Shown: piece by piece, positions 7,927-16,824 of the stretch | Layout of the letters: each line of letters begins with the position of its first letter | How positions within the stretch are numbered: position 1 is the first letter of the stretch | Source of the DNA: an uncultured Prevotella sp. | GTDB taxonomy: Bacteria > Bacteroidota > Bacteroidia > Bacteroidales > Bacteroidaceae | Length of the DNA stretch: 64,000 bases | Direction of reading: 5' to 3' | Assembly (NCBI GenBank): GCA_900540375.1 | Contig: UQFS01000018.1 | Coordinates: 4,656-68,655 of the forward strand | Made by a program: the position numbers and the translations under genes | The notes under the pieces: model-generated | The model's database searches: none | What the model was told of the DNA's origin: nothing | What the model saw: the letters and a program-made list of their open reading frames with translations, nothing else

Positions 7927-10155
7927 ATGACTAAAGAAGTGGACTTGACTCAAGCATTGAAGAAGTACTTCGGCTTTGATCATTTCAAGGGAGACCAAGA
8001 AGCGATCATCCGTAATCTCATGGCGGGAAACAACACTTTTGTGTTGATGCCTACCGGTGGGGGCAAGAGTCTGTGCTATCAGCTGCCGTCGCTAATCATG
8101 GATGGAACGGCTATTGTCGTGTCGCCTCTGATCGCGTTGATGAAAAATCAGGTCGATGTCATCAATGGCCTGACTGAGGAAGATGGTCTGGCTCACTTTC
8201 TTAACTCTTCGCTCAACCGTGCAGCCATCAACCGTGTGATGGATGACGTGCACAGCGGACTCACGAAGTTGTTGTATGTGGCTCCTGAATCTCTTAATAA
8301 AGAGGAGAACCTCGAGTTCTTCTCTTCTTTCCATATTTCTTTCTATGCTATCGATGAGGCTCACTGTATCTCGGAGTGGGGACATGACTTCCGTCCCGAG
8401 TACCGCAATATACGGCCTACCATCAATCGCATTGCCGAGATACAGCATGTTGCCTCGGTACCCGTCATCGCATTGACGGCAACAGCTACGGACAAGGTGC
8501 GGTCGGACATCAAGAAGAGTCTCGGCATTCTCGATGCGGAGGAGTTCCGCAGTTCCTTCAACCGTTCTAACCTCTACTATGAGGTGCGGCAGAAGATCAG
8601 CGAGGAAGATACCGACAGCCAGATCATCCGGTTTATCAAGCAGCATCCCGGCAAGAGCGGCATCATCTATTGTCTCTCGCGTAAGAAGGTGGAGGAGTTG
8701 GCCAAGAAACTTCAGATCAATGGCTTCAAGGCGGCACCTTACCATGCAGGCCTGGACTCAGAGTTGCGCACAAAGACGCAGGACGACTTCTTGAAGGAAG
8801 AGATCGATATCATCGTGGCGACCATAGCCTTTGGGATGGGTATTGACAAGCCCGATGTGCGCTTTGTCATCCATTATGACATTCCCAAGAGTCTTGAAGG
8901 CTATTATCAGGAAACGGGTAGAGCCGGGCGTGACGGCGGTGAGGGCATCTGCATCGCTTTTTATTCTCCTAAGGACTTGAAGAAACTCGAGAAGTTCATG
9001 GAGAACAAAGATGTCAATGAAAAAGAGATTGGCTATCAGCTCCTCCAGGAGACCAAAGCCTACGCTGAGTCTTCGGTATGCCGCCGCAAGATGTTGCTGC
9101 ACTATTTCGGTGAGGAATATCAGCAGGACAACTGTGGCAATTGCGACAACTGCCTGCATCCGCAGAAACAGTTCGAGGCTACTGATGCATTGCTCATCGT
9201 CCTCAATGCCATCAAGGCAGTGAAGGAAAACTTCGATCAGGCTTATATCACTGACTTCGTCAAAGGTCGCGCTACGGACAACATTGTGCGGCATGGCCAC
9301 AACAAACTGCCGGAGTTCGGTACTGGGGCCAAGCTCAATGAGGAGGATTCTACCATTTGGAATCCTGTCATCCGTCAGGCAATGATCTCACATTATATTC
9401 GTAAGGATGTGGAGAACTTTGGGCTGTTGAAACTGACTCCTGAGGGCAGGATGTTTATCAAGAGTCCGAAACCGTTCTTTGCTGTTCATGACCGGGAGTA
9501 CGACGACGTGGAGGAGAATGCCGAAGGAGGTGTGAGCGCACTCGACCAGGAGTTGCTCGGCTTGCTGAAGGGGCTGCGCAAGGATGTGGCTCGCAGGCAT
9601 AATCTCCCGCCTTATGTAATCTTCCAGGATATCTCTCTTTCTCAGATGGCGACGAGCTATCCCGTCAGCTTGGAAGAACTGCAACAGATACAAGGCGTAG
9701 GGCAGGGCAAGGCACATAAATATGGTAAGCCCTTCGTGGATCTTATCAAGAAATATTGTAGGGACAACGACATCCAGCGGGTGGACATGATGCGTGTCAT
9801 CAGCCTGCCCAAGAAGTCGATGAAGAAGTTAAAGATCATCGAGCTCATCGACCGTCGTGTACCGTTGGATGAGATCGCCTCGATGCAGGGGGGCGGTTTC
9901 GATGATCTGATCGATGATATCGAGTCTATTGTCAATAGCGGCATGAAGGTAGACATCAGCTATTACCTCGATGACGAGGATCTCATTGACCCTGATGAGG
10001 TGGATGACATCTATGACTATTTCCGCAATAGTGACAGCGATGATGTCAACACAGCTATTGATGAATGTGAAATTTATGACGATGACGGAGGCCTTACCGC
10101 AGAGGAGAAAGTGCGCTTAGTATTGATCAAATTTCTTTCCGAGCAGGCCAACTGA
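7927..10155 (+). CDS. recQ: ATP-dependent DNA helicase RecQ
   Basis: The ATG at 7927 is preferred over the upstream in-frame ATG at 7858, because AAGGAG lies 6 bp before it and the RecQ-like sequence begins there (742 residues). The order is superfamily-2 helicase core (GGGKSLCYQLP, DEAH box IDEAHCISEWGHDFR, TGRAGRDG), RecQ zinc-binding region with CRRK and NCGNCDNC, winged helix, and an HRDC-like C-terminal segment near residue 570. An acidic tail of about 130 residues follows. It unwinds recombination and replication intermediates. It lies 3' of clpX with no obvious terminator between, so read-through is likely. Confidence 0.95.
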   Translation: MTKEVDLTQALKKYFGFDHFKGDQEAIIRNLMAGNNTFVLMPTGGGKSLCYQLPSLIMDGTAIVVSPLIALMKNQVDVINGLTEEDGLAHFLNSSLNRAAINRVMDDVHSGLTKLLYVAPESLNKEENLEFFSSFHISFYAIDEAHCISEWGHDFRPEYRNIRPTINRIAEIQHVASVPVIALTATATDKVRSDIKKSLGILDAEEFRSSFNRSNLYYEVRQKISEEDTDSQIIRFIKQHPGKSGIIYCLSRKKVEELAKKLQINGFKAAPYHAGLDSELRTKTQDDFLKEEIDIIVATIAFGMGIDKPDVRFVIHYDIPKSLEGYYQETGRAGRDGGEGICIAFYSPKDLKKLEKFMENKDVNEKEIGYQLLQETKAYAESSVCRRKMLLHYFGEEYQQDNCGNCDNCLHPQKQFEATDALLIVLNAIKAVKENFDQAYITDFVKGRATDNIVRHGHNKLPEFGTGAKLNEEDSTIWNPVIRQAMISHYIRKDVENFGLLKLTPEGRMFIKSPKPFFAVHDREYDDVEENAEGGVSALDQELLGLLKGLRKDVARRHNLPPYVIFQDISLSQMATSYPVSLEELQQIQGVGQGKAHKYGKPFVDLIKKYCRDNDIQRVDMMRVISLPKKSMKKLKIIELIDRRVPLDEIASMQGGGFDDLIDDIESIVNSGMKVDISYYLDDEDLIDPDEVDDIYDYFRNSDSDDVNTAIDECEIYDDDGGLTAEEKVRLVLIKFLSEQAN

Positions 10156-10232
10156 TCTCCTTGTTGCTGTTAAATAGCATTAAAGGCTAAAGAAATGGAG
10201 CCGCTCATCCTCTTCAATCGGAAAAAAATGAG

Positions 10233-10240
10233 TATATTTG
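10233..10240 (+). promoter_or_regulatory. Bacteroidetes -7 box for guaB
   Basis: TATATTTG matches TAnnTTTG, 29 bp upstream of the guaB ATG. Confidence 0.6.
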
Positions 10241-10268
10241 CACGCAATAAATTTCTAAAATTCGTTTT

Positions 10269-11753
10269 ATGTCATCATTTGTTGCAGATAAGATTGTGAT
10301 GGACGGACTCACATTTGATGATGTCCTGCTGATTCCTGCTTATTCAGAAGTGCTTCCTAAGGAAGTGTCGTTGAGAACCAAGTTTTCACGTCACATAGAA
10401 CTCAACGTTCCGTTTGTCACGGCCGCTATGGATACGGTGACCGAGTCGTCGATGGCCATTGCCATCGCGCGTGAGGGCGGTATCGGTGTTATCCATAAGA
10501 ATATGTCTATTGAGGAGCAGGCTCGTCAGGTAGCTATCGTCAAACGTGCTGAGAATGGTATGATCTATGATCCGATTACCATTCGCCGCGGGCGTACTGT
10601 CAAGGATGCTTTGGATATGATGCATGACTATCATATCGGTGGCATTCCTGTGGTTGATGAGGAAAACCATCTTGTGGGTATCGTCACTAACCGTGACCTT
10701 CGTTTCGAGCGTCACATGGATAAGCTTGTCGACGATGTGATGACATCAGAGAATCTGGTTACCACACATCAGCGCACAGACCTGTCTGCTGCAGCGCAGA
10801 TTCTTCAGGAAAACAAAATCGAGAAACTCCCAGTGGTTGACAATGCCAACCATCTCGTGGGCTTGATCACTTATAAAGATATTACGAAAGCCAAGGATAA
10901 GCCGATGGCCTGCAAGGATGACAAGGGCCGTCTGCGCGTTGCTGCCGGTGTCGGTGTCACTGTTGATACGCTCGACCGTGCGCAGGCCTTGGTAGAGGCA
11001 GGCGTCGATGCCATTGTCATCGATACCGCTCATGGTCACTCAAGGGGTGTGGTTGGCAAGCTCCATGACGTGAAGGCTGCCTTCCCCAACTTGGATGTTA
11101 TCGTCGGCAATATCGCTACCGGCGAGGCTGCCAAGTATCTTGTCGACAACGGCGCTGACGCTGTCAAGGTGGGTATCGGCCCTGGATCTATCTGCACCAC
11201 GCGTGTCGTTGCCGGTGTCGGTGTACCTCAGTTGAGTGCTGTCTATGATGTCTACTCTGCATTGAAGGGTACTGATGTGCCTTTGATTGCTGACGGTGGT
11301 CTGCGCTATTCCGGTGACATCGTCAAGGCATTGGCTGCCGGTGGCAGTAGCGTCATGATTGGTTCACTCGTTGCAGGTACCGAGGAGAGTCCGGGTGAGA
11401 CCATCATCTTCAACGGACGCAAGTTCAAGAGTTACCGCGGTATGGGTTCTTTGGAAGCTATGGAGCAGAAGAACGGTTCACGTGACCGTTATTTCCAAAA
11501 CGATGTCCGTGATGCCAAGAAGCTTGTGCCGGAGGGTATCGCCGGCCGTGTACCTTACAAGGGTACCGTTCAGGAGGTTATCTACCAGCTCGTCGGTGGT
11601 CTGCGCTCTGGCATGGGCTATTGCGGTGCTGCTGACATTGAACGTCTGCACGACGCTAAGTTCACCCGCATCACCAATGCAGGCGTACTCGAGAGCCATC
11701 CACACGATATTACGATCACAAGTGAAGCTCCGAACTACTCGCGCCCCGAGTAA
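10269..11753 (+). CDS. guaB: IMP dehydrogenase
   Basis: This 494-residue enzyme oxidises IMP to XMP with NAD, the committed step of GTP synthesis. The TIM barrel is interrupted by a tandem CBS pair (about residues 95-210, with GGIPVVDEENHLVGIV and KLPVVDNANHLVGLI). The catalytic loop is GPGSICTTR, with the nucleophilic Cys at about 310. The flap contains GSRDRYFQ, and EGIAGRVPYKG supplies the Arg-Tyr pair. It has its own promoter, and the first of the periplasmic PPIase genes follows 12 bp after its stop. Confidence 0.97.
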   Translation: MSSFVADKIVMDGLTFDDVLLIPAYSEVLPKEVSLRTKFSRHIELNVPFVTAAMDTVTESSMAIAIAREGGIGVIHKNMSIEEQARQVAIVKRAENGMIYDPITIRRGRTVKDALDMMHDYHIGGIPVVDEENHLVGIVTNRDLRFERHMDKLVDDVMTSENLVTTHQRTDLSAAAQILQENKIEKLPVVDNANHLVGLITYKDITKAKDKPMACKDDKGRLRVAAGVGVTVDTLDRAQALVEAGVDAIVIDTAHGHSRGVVGKLHDVKAAFPNLDVIVGNIATGEAAKYLVDNGADAVKVGIGPGSICTTRVVAGVGVPQLSAVYDVYSALKGTDVPLIADGGLRYSGDIVKALAAGGSSVMIGSLVAGTEESPGETIIFNGRKFKSYRGMGSLEAMEQKNGSRDRYFQNDVRDAKKLVPEGIAGRVPYKGTVQEVIYQLVGGLRSGMGYCGAADIERLHDAKFTRITNAGVLESHPHDITITSEAPNYSRPE

Positions 11754-11765
11754 TCATTTCTTTGC

Positions 11766-13196
11766 ATGAACAAATTATTCTATAGGAAACATGTGATAGT
11801 GGGCGCCATGCTTTTGTGTGGCACCCTCTCTTTTGCTCAGAGCGACGATCCTGTCATCATGACCATCAATGGTCATCCGGTTCTACGCTCTGAGTTTGCG
11901 TATTCTTATAAAAAAAACAATACCAATGGTGTCCTCGACCGTAAGAGCGTACGCGACTACGTGCCGCTGTTTATCAACTATAAGTTGAAGGTGGAGGCCG
12001 CCAAGGATGCGCATCTCGACACGCTGTCGTCCTACAAGAAGGAGTTTGCAGGTTATCGCGACCAGCAGATCCGTCCGGCAATGATCGACAGTGCGGACAT
12101 TGAAACTGAGGCCAGAAAGATCTATGAGGAGACACGTCAGCGCATAGACGATAATGGCGGCATGGTGCGCGTCTCGCATATCCTTATCGCCATGAAGCAA
12201 AAGGCTACACCCGATGAGGAGAAGGCTGCCAAGCAACGTATCGACTCAGTTTATATCGCTTTGCAGCATGGAGCGGGCTTCGCTGCGTTGGCCCGTGAAG
12301 TGTCTCAAGATCCGGGTTCCGCCAGTGAGGGAGGGCAGTTGCCCTGGATAGTCAAGGGTCAGACCTTTCCGGAATTCGAGAATCAGGTGTGGAGTCTGAA
12401 AGACGGGCAGCTGAGCAAGCCTTTCCTTTCGCCAGCCGGTTGGCATATTGTCTTAAGACAAGGTCATCAGAACTTTTATTCTTACGACAGTCAGCGGTCG
12501 GATATTCTGCGATTCATCGACCAGCGTAACCTGCGTGAGCAGATCATAGATCAGAAACTCGACACACTGGCTAAGCAACGCCATACCTCTCCCGATACTG
12601 TGTTGGCTGCTAAGCGGGAAGAGATGGAGAAACAAGATCCCAACCTGAAGTATCTCATCCAAGAATACCATGATGGGTTGCTGCTCTTCGCCATCGCCGA
12701 CAGTACGGTATGGGAGAAAGCTAAGAATAACGAAGCCGGTTTGGAGCAGTATTTTCGCAAGAATCGTAAGCGTTACCGTTGGGATGCGCCTCGCTTCAAG
12801 GGCATTGCCTATTGTACGCGTGCGCAGGAAGATATTGACAAAGTGAAGAAGGCAGTGAAGAATTTGCCGTTCAGTCTGTGGGCAGAGAAGCTTCGCGCCA
12901 CTTTCAATGCCGACTCCGTGCTTCGCACCCGTGTGGAGAAGGGAATCTTCCGCATGGGCGACAACGCTTTAGTGGACAAAGAAATCTTTGGCAAGGACAC
13001 AATTGCCCAACCTGTCAAGGACTATCCCTATATGGCTGTCTACGGCAAGAAACTCAAAGCACCCAAAGAGATGGACGACGTGCGTGAACTCGTGGTGGCT
13101 GATTACCAGGATGCCTTGGAAAAGGAGTGGGTAGAACAGTTGCGCCGCAAGTACCCCGTCACCGTCAATGAGGCTGTCGTCGACACGGTCAAGTAA
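11766..13196 (+). CDS. PpiC-type periplasmic peptidyl-prolyl isomerase
   Basis: This 476-residue exported protein has a signal peptide ending near SFAQS. A parvulin (PpiC) domain spans about residues 130-235, recognised by VRVSHILIA, FAALAREVSQDPGSASEGGQLPW and KPFLSPAGWHIV. A second, divergent C-terminal region follows. It probably assists outer-membrane protein folding. It starts 12 bp after guaB and is followed by a second PpiC-type gene, so the pair form part of an envelope-biogenesis operon. Confidence 0.92.
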   Translation: MNKLFYRKHVIVGAMLLCGTLSFAQSDDPVIMTINGHPVLRSEFAYSYKKNNTNGVLDRKSVRDYVPLFINYKLKVEAAKDAHLDTLSSYKKEFAGYRDQQIRPAMIDSADIETEARKIYEETRQRIDDNGGMVRVSHILIAMKQKATPDEEKAAKQRIDSVYIALQHGAGFAALAREVSQDPGSASEGGQLPWIVKGQTFPEFENQVWSLKDGQLSKPFLSPAGWHIVLRQGHQNFYSYDSQRSDILRFIDQRNLREQIIDQKLDTLAKQRHTSPDTVLAAKREEMEKQDPNLKYLIQEYHDGLLLFAIADSTVWEKAKNNEAGLEQYFRKNRKRYRWDAPRFKGIAYCTRAQEDIDKVKKAVKNLPFSLWAEKLRATFNADSVLRTRVEKGIFRMGDNALVDKEIFGKDTIAQPVKDYPYMAVYGKKLKAPKEMDDVRELVVADYQDALEKEWVEQLRRKYPVTVNEAVVDTVK

Positions 13197-13218
13197 GAAA
13201 CAGATTAGAAATAGCAAC

Positions 13219-14679
13219 ATGAAAATAAGCAATAAGCGTCATATCCCCTTTGTCGCAGCACTCTTGTTGGCTGCGGCCTCTCTTTCGGCCATGACTACTG
13301 TTCCCGGCTTGCCGGGTTCTGTTAGTCGTGTGGCTTCAGATTCTACGTCACATGACAGTACAGCCAAGGAAGAGGCTCCGATTCCCGAGAGCAGTGTCAT
13401 CGATGAAGTCGTGTGGGTGGTGGGCGACGAGCCCATCCTTAAGTCCGATGTAGAGATGATGCGTATGCAGGGACAGCAGGAAGGTATGACGTGGGGCGGA
13501 AATCCTGACTGTGCCATTCCCGAACAACTCGCCGTGCAGAAGCTCTTCCTCCACCAGGCAGAGATAGACTCCATTGATGTCAGTGAGTCTGAGATCGCTG
13601 CTGGTGTGCAGCAGCAGCTCAACCGCTGGATAGAGATCGCAGGCAGTCAGGAGAAACTCGAAGAGTATCGCAAGGAGTCCATCAACGAGATCCGCAACGA
13701 CATGCACGATGAGTTCAAGAACCAGCAGCTCATCCAGAAGATGAAACAGAAACTTGTCGAGGACGTGAAGGTCTCACCGGCCGACGTGCGTAGCTATTTC
13801 CGCAACGTCCCAAAGGACAGCTTGCCTTACGTGCCTACTGAGGTAGAGGTAGAGGTGATACAGGTTTCTCCGAAGATCAAGCAGAGCGAGATCAACCGAG
13901 TTAAGGACGAGCTTCGCGGATTTACCGAGCGTGTCAACAATGGTGAAACGAGTTTTTCCACGCTGGCGCGTCTCTATTCCGAGGATCCGGGTTCAGCCCG
14001 TCAGGGCGGTGAGCTGGGCTTCATGGGTCGTGGTATGCTGGATCCCGCCTTCGCTCAGGTGGCTTTCAACCTGACCGATCCTAAAAAGGTGTCTAAGATC
14101 GTGGAGTCGGAATTCGGCTATCATATCATTCAGCTCATTGACAAACGCGGTGATAAGATCAATGTGCGCCACATTCTGCTCAGACCTAAAGTGTCGCAAG
14201 ACGAGATCGAAGCAGCTGAGCAGCGTCTTGACTCTATCCGCAACGACATCCTTGCCAACAAGTTCACCTTCGAGTCCGGTGCCTCTTATATCTCTGATGA
14301 TAAAGACACCAAGAACAATCAGGGTCTTATGTCTAATAGCACCGCCGACGGCATGACCTCGCGTTTCCAGATGAAGGAGCTGCCCACAGAGATCGCAAGA
14401 GTCGTCGACACGATGAAGGTGGGAGAGATCTCCGCGCCCTTCACACGTATCAATAATAAGAACAAGACGGTCGCTTGCATCATCAAGCTCAAGAGCCGGG
14501 TGGAAGGACATCGTGCTGCCATCACGGAGGATTTCCAGGTGATGAAGGATGTCGTCCTGGCCAAGGAGCGAGAGAAGGTGCTCAATGGCTGGGTCGTCGA
14601 CAAGATCAAGCATACCTATGTCAGGGTCAACGACCGCTATAAAGATTGTAAATTTCAGTATCAGGGATGGATCAGATGA
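13219..14679 (+). CDS. SurA-like periplasmic chaperone/peptidyl-prolyl isomerase
   Basis: The start at 13219 (MKISNKRH) gives a good signal peptide and is preferred over an upstream in-frame ATG at 13168 inside the previous gene. The 486-residue product has the SurA layout: an N-terminal helical module beginning VVWVVGDEPILKSDVE, a first parvulin domain (TLARLYSEDPGSARQGGELG, FGYHIIQLID), and a second region starting INVRHILLRP. This is the arrangement of the chaperone that escorts beta-barrel proteins to the BAM complex. The last 13 bp overlap the OstA-domain gene, so translation of the two is coupled. Confidence 0.92.
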   Translation: MKISNKRHIPFVAALLLAAASLSAMTTVPGLPGSVSRVASDSTSHDSTAKEEAPIPESSVIDEVVWVVGDEPILKSDVEMMRMQGQQEGMTWGGNPDCAIPEQLAVQKLFLHQAEIDSIDVSESEIAAGVQQQLNRWIEIAGSQEKLEEYRKESINEIRNDMHDEFKNQQLIQKMKQKLVEDVKVSPADVRSYFRNVPKDSLPYVPTEVEVEVIQVSPKIKQSEINRVKDELRGFTERVNNGETSFSTLARLYSEDPGSARQGGELGFMGRGMLDPAFAQVAFNLTDPKKVSKIVESEFGYHIIQLIDKRGDKINVRHILLRPKVSQDEIEAAEQRLDSIRNDILANKFTFESGASYISDDKDTKNNQGLMSNSTADGMTSRFQMKELPTEIARVVDTMKVGEISAPFTRINNKNKTVACIIKLKSRVEGHRAAITEDFQVMKDVVLAKEREKVLNGWVVDKIKHTYVRVNDRYKDCKFQYQGWIR

Positions 14680-16481
14680 CGTTCCGCAGATTTTTCCAAC
14701 ACTTATCATATAGGCATGGAACCGTTTTCTTTACGGCTCTATGCCTCTTTGCACTTTGTATGCTGACTGCTTTCGCTGCTCCCCGCAAGCGCAAGGCAGT
14801 GGACAATAGGGTCTATCTCGTACATGCCGATGAGTTGAAGTTCGACATGTATGGGCCTAACCCCGACGCTCAGATCGTCAAGGGACACGTCCACTTCCTT
14901 CACCGGGGAGCCACGCTGACCTGCGATTCGGCTTACTTCTACCAGACCACAAACTCTGTGCGTGCCATGGGACACGTGCATTTTCGTCAGCCACAGGACA
15001 ATATCACGCTCACCTGTCAGCGGGCATGGTACGATGGCGAGGAACAGCTTATGGAGGCCCGCAACGATGTAGTGCTCCATCATGCCCGACAGACGCTCTA
15101 CACCGACTCACTCAACTACGACCGGCTCTACAACAACGCTTATTTCTTCCGTGGCGGACGGCTCATCGACGGAACGAGCAAACTCAGTTCTGACTGGGGC
15201 GAGTACAACACCGAGACCAAACAGGCTGTCTTCTACTACGATGTGCAGCTCCATACGCCAAAGACCCGCGTGTCCACTGATACGCTTTATTACGATACCC
15301 GCACCTCGCAGGCGCATGTCGTCGGACAGTACACACCCGATAAAGGGCAGGGTACGCCACGCGCCTCACGTATCATCAATGGGCAGAACGTCATCACTAC
15401 CACCGACGCCTACTTTAATACCAAGACAGACAAGGCGGATCTCTATGGGCGCTCGACAGTTGTCAACAAGGAGAAAACGATCACTGCCGACACCTTGTTC
15501 TATAATAGCAAGACCGGACGCAACTATGGTCAGGGCGACGTGGTGTATGTCGACAAGCGCAACAAGAACAAGCTTACCGCTCATCTCGTCGTCTACAACG
15601 AGAAGACCGGACGCGGCTTTGCCACGGGGCGTGCACTTGTCATCGACTACTCACGCCCCGATACGCTGTGGATGCATGGGGACACGATGCGTGTGGAGAC
15701 TTTCCATATCAACACCGACTCGGTCTACCGCAAGGTTCATTGTTATCCCCGTGTGCGCATCTTCCGCAACGATGCGCAGGCGGTCTGCGACTCTTTGGTC
15801 TTCAACTCCAAGGACTCGTGCATGACGATGTATCACGATCCGATTCTCTGGAACGGACAGCGGCAGCTCTTGGGCGAGAGGATCCTGGCGTTTATGAATG
15901 ACACCACGATCCGTGAGGCCCACGTCCTCGGACAAGCACTTTCCATCGAGCTCATGCAGGACTCCACACACTACAATCAGGTGTCCTCTACCAATATGTT
16001 TGCTTATTTCCAGGCAGGCAAGATCCGACGCAGCGATGCCGTGGGCAATGTGCGTGCGATTTTCTTCCCTGTTGACGATAAGGACAGCACACTGATCGGA
16101 CTCAACTATATCGAGACCGACACCATGCGCTCTTTTGTCAACGATCAGCGCAAGCTGGAACGTATTTGGATGCCGAAAGCCCAGGGTACGCTCTATCCGA
16201 TGACTCAGATTCCGCCGGGCAAGGACAAGCTCGATGTCTTTGCATGGTTTGATTATATCCGACCGAAAGACAAGGATGACGTGTTTAACTGGAAAGCCAA
16301 AGCCTCGGGAACGGAGCTGAAACACATCAAGCGCCATGCCGCGCCAATCCAGCAACTCGGCAACAAAGTTGTTACGGAAAAGACGCAAATGCCTGCTCCT
16401 GCCGCTGACGGTGCAAAGAGCCATCAGACACCGCCACGTAAGCAGACGCCGCCTGCGCGCAAGCAGGGCTCTCGTAGATAA
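14667..16481 (+). CDS. OstA/LptA-domain envelope protein
   Basis: This 604-residue protein has an N-terminal hydrophobic signal segment (residues 18-35, LFALCMLTAFA) and then repeated beta-strand units. Examples are QIVKGHVHFLHRGATLTCDSA, RAMGHVHFRQ and YGQGDVVYVDK, which read as the beta-jellyroll repeat of OstA/LptA domains in LPS transport. The C-terminus is basic and Pro/Gln-rich. Overlap with the SurA-like gene points to a shared role in outer-membrane assembly. The ATG at 14676 is an alternative start. Confidence 0.88.
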   Translation: MDQMTFRRFFQHLSYRHGTVFFTALCLFALCMLTAFAAPRKRKAVDNRVYLVHADELKFDMYGPNPDAQIVKGHVHFLHRGATLTCDSAYFYQTTNSVRAMGHVHFRQPQDNITLTCQRAWYDGEEQLMEARNDVVLHHARQTLYTDSLNYDRLYNNAYFFRGGRLIDGTSKLSSDWGEYNTETKQAVFYYDVQLHTPKTRVSTDTLYYDTRTSQAHVVGQYTPDKGQGTPRASRIINGQNVITTTDAYFNTKTDKADLYGRSTVVNKEKTITADTLFYNSKTGRNYGQGDVVYVDKRNKNKLTAHLVVYNEKTGRGFATGRALVIDYSRPDTLWMHGDTMRVETFHINTDSVYRKVHCYPRVRIFRNDAQAVCDSLVFNSKDSCMTMYHDPILWNGQRQLLGERILAFMNDTTIREAHVLGQALSIELMQDSTHYNQVSSTNMFAYFQAGKIRRSDAVGNVRAIFFPVDDKDSTLIGLNYIETDTMRSFVNDQRKLERIWMPKAQGTLYPMTQIPPGKDKLDVFAWFDYIRPKDKDDVFNWKAKASGTELKHIKRHAAPIQQLGNKVVTEKTQMPAPAADGAKSHQTPPRKQTPPARKQGSRR

Positions 16482-16493
16482 TCATTTCGGCAT

Positions 16494-16820
16494 ATGTTCT
16501 TCACTTTCCGTCGTCCCCGTCCTTTCCATCATACGTTCATCTACTACGATGAGCGTAAGGAACGGCTGCGCCAACTGGAGGAACGCGCACGTGAAGAGTT
16601 AGCCGAAGAAGGGCGGCAGGCCAAGGAGGGTAGGGCAATGCAGTGCTCAACGGCGGATGACGCAGAGGCTCTGCGCTGTTTCCGTTCGGAGATCCTGCGT
16701 GGTACTTTCCTGTCTGCCGACAGCCGCGTGAAGCGCCGTCACAGCAGTCTGCTCTCCGGCAACCTGCTGCTCATCGTACTCATCCTGCTATGTGTTGTTT
16801 TGTTTCTATTGATGTTATGA
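16494..16820 (+). CDS. Small membrane protein, 108 aa, unknown
   Basis: The N-terminal half is highly charged (FHHTFIYYDERKERLRQLEE) and likely forms a helix or short coiled coil. The last 18 residues are a single hydrophobic helix, LLLIVLILLCVVLFLLML, giving a C-tail-anchored appearance with most of the protein in the cytoplasm. It lies between the OstA-domain gene (12 bp gap) and mutL (4 bp gap) in an apparent operon. I do not recognise a named family. Confidence 0.8.
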   Translation: MFFTFRRPRPFHHTFIYYDERKERLRQLEERAREELAEEGRQAKEGRAMQCSTADDAEALRCFRSEILRGTFLSADSRVKRRHSSLLSGNLLLIVLILLCVVLFLLML

Positions 16821-16824
16821 CGTT